16,897 bases of DNA, from assembly GCA_016200595.1 (NCBI GenBank), contig JACQEL010000091.1, positions 1-16,897 on the forward strand, in the 5' to 3' direction. A model generated the notes under the pieces. That model was not told the origin of the DNA. It saw only the letters and a list, made by a program, of their open reading frames with translations, and made no database searches. The translations under genes were made by a program, and so were the position numbers. Origin of the DNA: Deltaproteobacteria bacterium (GTDB taxonomy: Bacteria; Desulfobacterota; Binatia; Bin18). Shown one piece after another: positions 6,745 through 13,929 of the stretch (positions within the stretch are counted from its first letter, which is position 1; every line of letters begins with the position of its first letter).

Positions 6745-9700
6745 TCAGCGGTCTCTTGAAACAACTCGCCTCGTCAGCGCAGGAGCAGAGGCCTCTGCAG
6801 GCGGTTGCGTTACAGCTGTGTCCGGAGCGTTGCCGCTGCGCCGCTCGGTGAACCAACGGACCACGGAATAAAAGACCGGGGTTAGGAAAATGCCGAACAG
6901 CGTCACACCGATCATGCCGGCGAAGACTGCCATCCCCAGAGTGCGGCGCATCTCGGCCCCGGCCCCCTCAGCGATCACCAGCGGGAATACGCCAAGGATG
7001 AAGGCGAACGACGTCATGACGATCGGTCGCAGCCGCACCCGGGCGGCCTCCACGGCGGCATCGAACCGGGACACACCCTCCTGCTGGCGGTCGCGGGCGA
7101 ACTGGACGATGAGGATGGCGTTCTTGGCCGCCAGGCCCACCAGTACCACGAAGCCGACCTGGACAAAGATGTTGATGTCCATCCCGGCCAGCGCGATACC
7201 TGCCAAGGCGCTCAGCAGGCACATGGGCACAACTAGGATCACTGCCAGCGGCAGCGACCAGCTCTCGTATAGGCCCGCCAGCACGAAGAAGACCAACACC
7301 GTCCCCAGCACGAAGGCGCTGAAGGGGTTCTGCTGCAAATCCCGGAACGACTCGACCTTGCCCGCCAGCTTCTGCAAGTAACTCAGCTCGGTCCACTCAG
7401 TGGTCAGGTTGCGCGGCAGCTCCTCGGCCAGCTTCTCCATTATTGCCATGACGTCGCCGGTGCTGACTCCGGGTCGGGAGGCGCCGTTGATCGTGGCCGC
7501 CGGGAACATGTTATAACGGGTGATCGTGACCGGCCCGGTAGAGTCACGCACCTCGGCTACCGCACCCAGCGGCACCATATCGCCAGCGGTGTTGCGGACC
7601 TTGAGCTGTTTGACCGTCTGGGCGTCCACGCGGAAGGGGGCGTCGGCCTGGACGTTGACCTGCCAGGTGCGGCCGAAGCGGTTGAAGTCGTTGACGTAGT
7701 AGCTGCCCAGGTACGCCTGCAGGGCGTCGAAGACGTCTGTGAGCTCTACCCCCATCGTCTTGACCTTAACCCGATCAATGTCCACATAGAGCTGGGGCGT
7801 GCGGGCGCGGAAGCCGTTAAACAAGCCGACCAGGCCGGGCTGCTGGTTGCCCTTGGCCGCCAGAGTGTCCGCCTGGGCCTGCAGGGCGTCGAAGTTGACG
7901 TCGCCGGTGGCTTCCACCATGAGCTTGAAGCCGCCGGCATTGCCCAGGCCCCGCACCGCCGGCGGCCCGAAGACGAGCACGCGGGCCTCCAGAATCTCCC
8001 GCCGCAAGCGGGCGCGGAGTTGAGCCGCGATCGCCTCCCCGCTCAGCGCCGCATCCCGGCGCTCGGCGAACGGCTTGAGGACGACGAACATGAAGCCGTA
8101 ATTCGAGCTGACGGCATTCAGGACCAACGACTGTCCCGGGATGGCTGACGTGTGCGCAACGCCGGGGGTCTGCAGGGCGATCTTCTCGACGGCCGCGGTG
8201 ACCTCGATCGTACGCTCCAGCGAGGCGGAATCGGGGAGCTGGATGTTCACCAGGAGGTAACCCTTGTCCTGACTGGGGATGAACCCGCCAGGGACACGGG
8301 TGAAGCCGAAGCCCGTCAGGCCAATGAGACCGACGTAGATTACCAGTACGATCACGCTGAGGCGCAGGGCCCAGCTCACGATTCCTCCGTAGGCATTGGT
8401 TGCCCGGGCGAAGACCCAGTTGAAGCCCTGGAAGAATTTCCCCAGCACCCAGTTCACCGGCCGGATGAGGAACCACCCGAGTGCGCCCCCGGCGATCGCC
8501 CCAGGGAGGAAGAGGACAAGGGACTTCCCCCACGTCAGCATGGTGGCGTGCAAGTCGCCCGGCGCTGCCTTGCCACCCTCCTCTCCCACGGGTAGGCCCA
8601 GCCCAGCACCCAGGGTCGGTGCGAGCAGCCAGACGGTCGCCAGCCCCCCGAACAGGGCAAAGCTCCACCACGGCAGGGCCTCCTTAGCCTCATTGACGTG
8701 CGGCCCGGGCGTACGGCCCGCGAAGATCGAAGCCGCGCGGGCCGGCGTCATCGTCATAGCATTGAGGGCCGAAATGATCATCGACGCCGAGATGGTCAGG
8801 GCGAACTGACGGAAGAATTGGCCGGTGATGCCACCGAGAAAGGCGCTGGGGAGAAAGACCGAGCTGAGCACCAGCGTAATGGCCAGGATCGGCCCGGTGA
8901 TCTCGTTCATCGCGTTGATGGTGGCCTCGCGGACGGGCAAGCCCTTGTCCAGCCAGCGCTCGATGTTCTCTAGTACCACAATGGCGTCGTCCACGACGAT
9001 GCCGATGGCCAGCACCAGCCCAAACAGCGTCAGGTTATTCAGGCTGAAACCCATCAGGCTCATCACGGCGAAGGTGCCGATCAGCGAGACGCTCACGTCG
9101 ATCAGGGGGAGGAGTAAGGCCTTCCAGTCCTGCAGGAACAGCAGCACGACGATGGCGACCAAGATCACCGCGTCGCGCAGCGTCACGAGCACCTCATTGA
9201 CGGACTCGCGGATGAACGGCGTGGTGTCATAGTTGATGGCGTAGCGCAGTCCCTGGGGGAAGCGTGTGGCCAGCTCGCGCATCGTGGCCTTGATGCGGTC
9301 GGCAGTGTCCAGGGCGTTCGCACCGGGCAGCAGGTAGATGCCGAGGAGTGCCGTCGGCCGACCGTCCAGCCGCGCGAGCGTGTCCTGGCTGCGGGCCCCC
9401 AGCTCGGTCCGGGCAACGTCCTTGAGATAGGTGACTTCCCCGTCCGTGCCGGTCTTGAGGATGATGTCGGCGAACTGCTCGGCCTCGACCAGCCGGCCGA
9501 GGGTACTCAGCGTGTACTGGAAGTCCTGACCGGTGGGAACGGGCGGCTGGCCGATCCGCCCGGCCGCCACCTGGATGTTCTGCTCGCGCAAGACCCGGAT
9601 CACGTCGCCGGCAGTGAGGTTCCGCGACTGCAACTTGTCCGGGTCCAACCACACACGCATGCTGTAGTCCTCTCCGCCCAAGATCAGCACATCGCCAACA

Positions 9701-10233
9701 CCCTCCAACCGAGCCAGTGCGTCCTTGAGCTGGATGGTGGCGTAATTGCTCAGGTAGAGTGCATCATAATACGACCGGCCGGTCTCCGGGTTGTCGTCGG
9801 AATAGAGGTTGATCGCCAGGAGAATATCCGGGGACCGCTTCTTGGTCGTGACGCCGATGGCCCGCACCACGGCGGGCAGTGTCGGCTCGGCGATGGCGAC
9901 GCGGTTCTGCACCAGTACCTGAGCCGTGTTCACATCCGTGCCTAGCACGAAGGTTACGTCCAGGGTGTAGGAGCCGTCGTTGCCGCTCTGCGACGACATG
10001 TACAGCATGTGCTCGACGCCATTGACCTGCTGCTCGATGGGGGCGGCCACCGTGTCAGCCACCACGCGGGCGTTGGCTCCCGGGTAGCTGGCCGTCACCC
10101 GCACGGTTGGGGGCGAGATCTCCGGGTACTCGGCGATCGGCAGCAGGGCCGCGGCGATGCCCCCGAGCAGGACGATAACCAGGGAGATGACCCACGCCAG
10201 AACCGGACGGTCGATGAAGAAACGCGCTAGCAT
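6745..10233 (-). CDS. RND (HAE1-type) efflux pump inner-membrane permease
   Basis: The 1162-residue product is a proton-driven AcrB/MexB-type trimeric transporter subunit. It begins MLARFFIDRPVLAWVISLVI (TM1). The porter-domain motif NGVEHMLYMSSQSGNDGSYT is at 71-90, TM4 has the proton-relay pair D415-D416 in GIVVDDAIVVLEN, and TM10 has its Lys in VGLAAKNAILIV. At 1162 residues it is longer than AcrB (about 1050). The loop between TM6 and TM7 (about 505-600) carries two extra hydrophobic segments, near 523-545 and 571-592. AAGGAGG lies 6 bases before the ATG and overlaps the adaptor's stop codon, so the two genes are translationally coupled. Substrate is unknown. No TolC-type partner is nearby. 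Confidence 0.95.
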   Translation of the reverse strand: MLARFFIDRPVLAWVISLVIVLLGGIAAALLPIAEYPEISPPTVRVTASYPGANARVVADTVAAPIEQQVNGVEHMLYMSSQSGNDGSYTLDVTFVLGTDVNTAQVLVQNRVAIAEPTLPAVVRAIGVTTKKRSPDILLAINLYSDDNPETGRSYYDALYLSNYATIQLKDALARLEGVGDVLILGGEDYSMRVWLDPDKLQSRNLTAGDVIRVLREQNIQVAAGRIGQPPVPTGQDFQYTLSTLGRLVEAEQFADIILKTGTDGEVTYLKDVARTELGARSQDTLARLDGRPTALLGIYLLPGANALDTADRIKATMRELATRFPQGLRYAINYDTTPFIRESVNEVLVTLRDAVILVAIVVLLFLQDWKALLLPLIDVSVSLIGTFAVMSLMGFSLNNLTLFGLVLAIGIVVDDAIVVLENIERWLDKGLPVREATINAMNEITGPILAITLVLSSVFLPSAFLGGITGQFFRQFALTISASMIISALNAMTMTPARAASIFAGRTPGPHVNEAKEALPWWSFALFGGLATVWLLAPTLGAGLGLPVGEEGGKAAPGDLHATMLTWGKSLVLFLPGAIAGGALGWFLIRPVNWVLGKFFQGFNWVFARATNAYGGIVSWALRLSVIVLVIYVGLIGLTGFGFTRVPGGFIPSQDKGYLLVNIQLPDSASLERTIEVTAAVEKIALQTPGVAHTSAIPGQSLVLNAVSSNYGFMFVVLKPFAERRDAALSGEAIAAQLRARLRREILEARVLVFGPPAVRGLGNAGGFKLMVEATGDVNFDALQAQADTLAAKGNQQPGLVGLFNGFRARTPQLYVDIDRVKVKTMGVELTDVFDALQAYLGSYYVNDFNRFGRTWQVNVQADAPFRVDAQTVKQLKVRNTAGDMVPLGAVAEVRDSTGPVTITRYNMFPAATINGASRPGVSTGDVMAIMEKLAEELPRNLTTEWTELSYLQKLAGKVESFRDLQQNPFSAFVLGTVLVFFVLAGLYESWSLPLAVILVVPMCLLSALAGIALAGMDINIFVQVGFVVLVGLAAKNAILIVQFARDRQQEGVSRFDAAVEAARVRLRPIVMTSFAFILGVFPLVIAEGAGAEMRRTLGMAVFAGMIGVTLFGIFLTPVFYSVVRWFTERRSGNAPDTAVTQPPAEASAPALTRRVVSRDR

Positions 10234-10244
10234 GTGGTGCCTCC

Positions 10245-11417
10245 TTATTGCCGCGCGAGCGACACGGGCATATCCACCAGCTTGGGCTCGACAGTGATGC
10301 CCGGCCGCACTTGGAGCAGGCCGTTGACGATTATCCGCTCACTTGGCTTTACGCCCTCTTCGATCACCCGCAACCCGTCGTGGAGCGTCCCCAAGCTGAT
10401 GGGGCGGGAAATCACCTCATTCTTGTCGTTGACGACGTACACGATCTTCTGGCCCTGATCGGTGTCAATGGCCCGGTCGGTGACCAGCAGTGCCCGGTGA
10501 GATCGACCGATGAGCAGCCGGACGCGGGCGAAATATCCGGGTAAGAGGACTTCGAGCTTGTTGTCGTTGGGGTTGGGGAATACCCCGCGCAACCGCAGCG
10601 TGCCGGTTTGCGGATTGACCTGATTGTCCAAGAAATTGATGGTCCCTTGGTGGGGAAAACCCGTCTCATTGGCCAGGCCCAGTAAGACCGTCACCTCCTC
10701 GCTGTTACGGGCGTTGCGCGCCTTGCCTTCGCGGATCAATTGCCGCACGTCCAGGACCGCCCGTTCGTCCACGTCGAAGTAGGCATACATCGGGTCGGTG
10801 GAAACAATCGTGGTCAGCAGCGTGCTGTTCATGGTTACCAGATTGCCTTCGTCGATGAGGTGGCGGCTGATCCGCCCGCTGATCGGTGCCATTACGTGAG
10901 TGAACTCCAGGTCCAGGGCTGCCCGGTCCACAGCCCCGCGTGCCGATTGGATCGCTGCCCGCGCCTCGCCGCGGTCGGCCACTGCCTGATCGAGGTCTTT
11001 CTGACTGGCCGCACCTTTGGGTAGCAAGCGTTCATCGCGGGCCACGTCGGCCTCGGCCCGGGCCAGCTTCGCCTCCCACTGCGCGACCTGGCCCTTGGCC
11101 TCGTCCAACACCGCCTGGAAGGGCCAGGGGTCGATCTGAAAGAGCAGGTCCCCTTTGTTGACCACCGCCCCTTCCCGGAAATTGACCTTGACCAGATACC
11201 CGCTGACGCGGGCCCGGACTTCGACCGCTTCTACAGCCGCAGTCCGCCCGGTGTACTCGTAGTAATCGGTAATCTCCCGCTCCACCGGTGGGCTGACCAT
11301 CACGACCGGGGGCGGAGTTGCGGCCAGCGCCGGCGGCTCACGCTTGCAGCCTGCCAGCATCAAGCTGAGAATGACGACTGGGAAGGAAAGTATCAAAAAG
11401 TGACCATGAGCTTTCAT
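10245..11417 (-). CDS. RND efflux membrane fusion (adaptor) lipoprotein
   Basis: The 390-residue product links the permease to an outer-membrane channel in the periplasm. Its signal peptide ends in a lipobox (LMLAG-C24), so it is lipid-anchored in the inner membrane like AcrA/MexA. Features in order are ARVSGYLVKVNFREGAVVNKGD (barrel-sandwich half), a coiled-coil hairpin (about 105-170, VLDEAKGQVAQWEAKLARAE onward), the second lipoyl half with MAPISGRISRHLI, and a beta-barrel with TGTLRLRGVFPNP and LLPGYFARVRLLIG. The frame is open to 11501, but ATG 11417 starts a proper signal peptide. GTG 11423 is an alternative with GGAGG 5 bases upstream. Only 11 bases separate its stop from the permease start. 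A TACAAT box at 11473-11478 (minus strand) may be the -10 element. Confidence 0.92.
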   Translation of the reverse strand: MKAHGHFLILSFPVVILSLMLAGCKREPPALAATPPPVVMVSPPVEREITDYYEYTGRTAAVEAVEVRARVSGYLVKVNFREGAVVNKGDLLFQIDPWPFQAVLDEAKGQVAQWEAKLARAEADVARDERLLPKGAASQKDLDQAVADRGEARAAIQSARGAVDRAALDLEFTHVMAPISGRISRHLIDEGNLVTMNSTLLTTIVSTDPMYAYFDVDERAVLDVRQLIREGKARNARNSEEVTVLLGLANETGFPHQGTINFLDNQVNPQTGTLRLRGVFPNPNDNKLEVLLPGYFARVRLLIGRSHRALLVTDRAIDTDQGQKIVYVVNDKNEVISRPISLGTLHDGLRVIEEGVKPSERIIVNGLLQVRPGITVEPKLVDMPVSLARQ

Positions 11418-11822
11418 ATTCACACTGTCCTCCGTGTTGGTGGAGGTTGCGGCATGTGACAGGTCCTTTGCTATTGTAGTCCTTCCATCTCTGCACGCCA
11501 CCCGTTCAGAATCGGTACGTCAGCCAGGTGGAAACAGAGCCGACGTCTCGTCCACGTACCCGAACATGCGGATAAGGGTAAAGACCACACATTGCCCGTC
11601 TGTCGCTCTTTGTATCTTCAACATCAACCGCGCTTTCTTGACACCACCTCTCTGTCATTGCGGAGAAGCGCAAAACGCGGGCCATGTGGAATCCCTTGAA
11701 AACGCGTGAGTTCACAACTGATAAAGTGCCAAGTTTTCGGCACTTGCCGAAATTTCGACCGACAGTTTCAGCAGGAGGGTATTTCAGTGGCTAGATGGTT
11801 TTGAAGCGCTGCTTGTCGATCT
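11418..11822. other. Upstream region of the efflux operon, no gene seen
   Basis: No credible gene. The bases TCTGTCATTGCGGAGAAGCG near 11650 resemble the CTGTCATTGCGAG.. dispersed repeat common in many bacteria, but only a short stretch matches. Perfect small palindromes lie at 11724-11752 and are listed separately. Codon composition of the short open frames here is not convincing. Confidence 0.35.
11724..11752. promoter_or_regulatory. Overlapping perfect palindromes, possible operator or repeat end
   Basis: Two inverted repeats share bases. AAGTGCC (11724-11730) pairs with GGCACTT (11739-11745), and TTTCGGCA (11735-11742) pairs with TGCCGAAA (11745-11752) across a 2-base centre. The second, an 18-bp dyad, has the size and symmetry of a dimeric repressor site. 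It lies about 310 bases upstream of the efflux operon start, which is far for a direct operator. No T-tract follows on either strand, so it is not an obvious terminator. It could also be the end of a decayed insertion element. Confidence 0.3.
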
Positions 11823-11980
11823 TCAGTGATCTAATCTTTGAATCCAGCCGACGATTTCGCCGGCTCGATGGCCATCCGCGACGACAAGCGCGACAAACTG
11901 CTGAGCTTCCTCTAAGTTATGAGCCGCAAGCTGCCTTCTTGAGGTGCGAGCCTCATACATCGGACGGGCAACGCTAGCAA
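11823..11980 (-). pseudogene. Possible coding remnant
   Basis: A minus-strand frame ends ...RTSRRQLAAHNLEEAQQFVALVVADGHRAGE..IQRLDH and a TGA. The composition is protein-like (amphipathic, balanced), unlike shadow frames nearby, yet there is no ribosome binding site or convincing start and the upstream part loses sense. I do not recognise the family. It could be the C-terminus of a lost gene. Confidence 0.2.
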
Positions 11981-12034
11981 CCAGCGGAGTTCTTGGCCGT
12001 GGGTCGAGAAGGAGAATCTTACCGAGTCTACAGC

Positions 12035-12511
12035 CTATTGCTCGAAATAGGCGCCCAAAACATAATACCCTGTCTCCAGAGTTGGGAGCACATACCAATC
12101 GTCATGCGGAAAGCGCATAACCAAGAAAAAACCCCAGATTGACAACATCGTACCGACATATTGGGGATGGTGGAGAAGCGAAAAGGGAAACTCTCGGTAC
12201 CAGGGAATCTGATACCCAAATTTGTTGCCGTAAAAAACCCCAACCGCGCCTAAGCGATGAAACACACTGAGGTTGAGAATTTGCCCGGCAACGATCAATG
12301 CTCCCCCCACCGCCAGTGCAACACTGCTTCCATTAAACGGCGCGGGTGATCCCCCCCCATAAAAATAGCACCACGCGAAAAACACTCCCAATTGAATGCC
12401 TTTGAGGCCATAGAAGAGCCTCTGTAAAACCGTGACCGGCTCGCCAAAACACGCCACCCTAGGACGAGCGCACACCGCGCGAAAGGACTCGGGTGAACGC
12501 CACACCCACAC
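12035..12511 (-). CDS. Phospholipid N-methyltransferase-like membrane protein (start uncertain)
   Basis: The C-terminal part carries the PEMT-type (PF04191) signature: FHRLGAVGVFYGNKFGYQIP, FPFSLLHHPQYVG and a terminal LETGYYVLGAYFEQ. Such enzymes use S-adenosylmethionine to methylate phosphatidylethanolamine or related lipids in the membrane. Hydrophobic segments fit three or four helices. The called start is GTG 12511, but family-like sequence (LWGFLVAAALLSLERLCYVW) continues upstream in frame to a TAG at 12569-12571, with no ATG, GTG or TTG available in between. The gene therefore either uses CTG, or lost its true 5' end, or starts internally without its first helix. This matches the 'NKFGYQIPW' class also seen in algae, which makes transfer possible. 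Single gene. Confidence 0.7.
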   Translation of the reverse strand: MWVWRSPESFRAVCARPRVACFGEPVTVLQRLFYGLKGIQLGVFFAWCYFYGGGSPAPFNGSSVALAVGGALIVAGQILNLSVFHRLGAVGVFYGNKFGYQIPWYREFPFSLLHHPQYVGTMLSIWGFFLVMRFPHDDWYVLPTLETGYYVLGAYFEQ

Positions 12512-12571
12512 GTAACACAGGCGCTCAAGGCTCAGTAAGGCGGCAGCAACCAGAAAGCCCCACAGCTGCTA

Positions 12572-12900
12572 CAACCGCCAATCCTCTACAGTAACCTGTT
12601 GAGAAGCTACATTTCTTTCACCAGTCCTCTCCACGTATACTATCGTGATGTTACATTTCTTTGTTGCTAGATTGACATTTTCGTGAAGAGTGCGAGCGCT
12701 GCACTTGGCGTATGCATCATCATACAGTCCTTCGCACGCCTCCCAGACAACGTGTGTCAAGAGAAAAACTGCCGAGAGATGAGGTTGTCCTTAAGCGCCG
12801 AGCGGTATACGTAATGGTCAGGCAGCCACGCGAAGAGAAGTCACAGAGAAGAAGATGAGGCGCTCGGCACGCGCCCTGAGTGCGCAAAGGAGGGCTAGCG
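12572..12900. other. Intergenic region with an 11-bp direct repeat
   Basis: No gene supported; one 63-codon minus-strand frame lacks a ribosome binding site. TACATTTCTTT occurs twice, at 12608-12618 and 12652-12662, 44 bases apart (about four helical turns). It lies upstream of the methyltransferase and could be a tandem protein-binding site. An 8-bp inverted repeat, GCCGAGCG (12797-12804) and CGCTCGGC (12861-12868), is of doubtful meaning. AGGAGGG just before 12901 is the ribosome binding site of the next gene. Confidence 0.35.
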
Positions 12901-13353
12901 ATGAGCAGGCAGACGATTCCATTCCAGAAACCCACTCTGCCCGATCGGCTGTTCAACCGCGCGTTCGGCTTTCTGGTGAGCCTCGGCTTAGGGTTCGAAC
13001 ACACCTACCTCTTGGAGGTGCGTGGTCGGAAGAGCGGGAAGCAGTACTCCCTGCCCGTCGATCTTCTTATTGAGGACGGCAAGCAGTACCTCGTCGCACC
13101 GCGCGGTTACACGCAATGGGTCCGGAACGCTGAGGTTGCCGGCGAGGTCTGTCTGCGCAAGGGCCGCCAGGTGCGGAAGTTCCGGCTGCGGGCGCTCGCC
13201 GAAGTCGAGCGGCCTCCGATCCTGAAGGCGTACCTCGATCGGTTCCGCCGCGAGGTCCAGCGGTTCTTTTCAGTGCCCGCGGGGTCGCCGGTCGAGGCGT
13301 TTGTCCCGCTTGCGCAGCGTTACCCCGCCTTCGAACTCCTGCCTGATGCCTAA
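12901..13353 (+). CDS. Nitroreductase/quinone reductase family protein (deazaflavin-dependent type)
   Basis: The 150-residue product matches the F420H2-dependent nitroreductase/quinone-reductase fold (PF04075, DUF385). After an N-terminal helix (PDRLFNRAFGFLVSLGLG) it has the family's LEVRGRKSGK at 39-47, the LPVDLLIEDGKQYLVAPRG strands at 51-69 and the W73-x-x-N76 segment. Members bind F420 or a flavin in a split beta-barrel and reduce quinones or nitro compounds; cofactor and substrate here are not determinable. I chose ATG 12901 because GGAGGG lies 7 bases upstream; the frame opens earlier, at 12880, without such a site. It converges with the polyphosphate cluster and stands alone on the plus strand. 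Confidence 0.85.
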   Translation: MSRQTIPFQKPTLPDRLFNRAFGFLVSLGLGFEHTYLLEVRGRKSGKQYSLPVDLLIEDGKQYLVAPRGYTQWVRNAEVAGEVCLRKGRQVRKFRLRALAEVERPPILKAYLDRFRREVQRFFSVPAGSPVEAFVPLAQRYPAFELLPDA

Positions 13354-13569
13354 GAGTGAGTCTGCAAACCGGACAGCCTCTGTCATGGCGAGGAGCTGAC
13401 TGGTAGTTAAGCTGGTCACCTTTGAGGAATGGAACACCGTCAGCACAGCCTCCTCGGCCATGAGATGCCAGGACACCTGCTGTTGTTCTTCTCCCTGGGC
13501 GAGGAACCTCCGGAAGGGGTTGCTCTTGGTTCGTCTCTCGACGATCTCTGGGCAGAGGCCGGCTGGCAG
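13354..13569 (-). other. Open frame continuing past the stop of the cyclic-nucleotide-binding gene
   Basis: After the TAA at 13570-13572 the same minus-strand frame stays open to 13270. It reads LPAGLCPEIVERRTKSNPFR, then FLAQGEEQQQVSWHLMAEEA and VLTVFHSSKVTSLTTSQLLA, with mostly G or C in third positions, as in real genes of this window. There is no start codon until GTG 13476, and no good ribosome binding site. It could be a small coupled gene starting at 13476, a decayed fourth operon gene, or a stop-interrupted extension of the upstream protein. No family recognised. The last 84 bases would overlap the convergent nitroreductase gene. Confidence 0.3.
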
Positions 13570-13929
13570 TTACGCTGCCGCGTCCATCCGGCGCAGGCAC
13601 TCAGCCATCACCCGCATCACCTGGAGGGCGAAGTTGGGCGTCTGCTGCACGAGAAAGGTGAACCGCCTCTCGCTGATCGGCACGAGCTTACAGTCGGTCC
13701 GGGCGATGGCGGTCGCGCTGCGTGGTTTGGCATCGATCAACGCCATCTCTCCCAGGATGTCATCCGGTCCGACAGTAATGACGACCTTGTTATGGACGAG
13801 AATATCCACTTCCCCCTCTTTGACGGCATACATCACCGCGCCAGGTTGTCCTTCCTGGAAAATCACCTGACCCGCAGAGAAAGACTCGCAGTCCGTCGCG
13901 TTGCGAAAGAGACCTATAGTTGCGCTCAT
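13570..13929 (-). CDS. Stand-alone cyclic nucleotide-binding domain protein
   Basis: The 119-residue product is one CRP-type cNMP-binding domain with no helix-turn-helix or catalytic domain. Beta-roll strands include AGQVIFQEGQPGAVMYAVKEG; the phosphate-binding cassette is GEMALIDAKPRSATA (60-74) with E61 and R70, the residues that hold ribose and phosphate in cAMP-binding members. The C-terminal helix (NFALQVMRVMAECLRRM) could mediate dimerisation or partner contact. The ATG overlaps the ppk1 stop as ATGA, and AGGAGG lies 9 bases upstream inside ppk1, so it is made together with polyphosphate kinase. Role not established; regulating the polyphosphate enzymes in response to cAMP or a related messenger is inference. 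Confidence 0.88.
   Translation of the reverse strand: MSATIGLFRNATDCESFSAGQVIFQEGQPGAVMYAVKEGEVDILVHNKVVITVGPDDILGEMALIDAKPRSATAIARTDCKLVPISERRFTFLVQQTPNFALQVMRVMAECLRRMDAAA

Noticed and set aside
7817..8671. 284-codon minus-strand frame within the RND permease
   Set aside because: Same-strand shadow of the permease, extremely Arg/Gly/Pro-rich, with no family pattern.
11736..11756. Possible sigma-54 promoter (GGCAC followed by TTGCC)
   Set aside because: Spacing between the GG and GC elements does not fit the required arrangement, and the sequence is better explained by the palindrome.
13067..13600. 177-codon minus-strand frame opposite the nitroreductase gene
   Set aside because: Composition dominated by Arg, Pro and Gly, characteristic of a GC-rich antisense shadow; the alternative frame at 13354-13569 is more protein-like.
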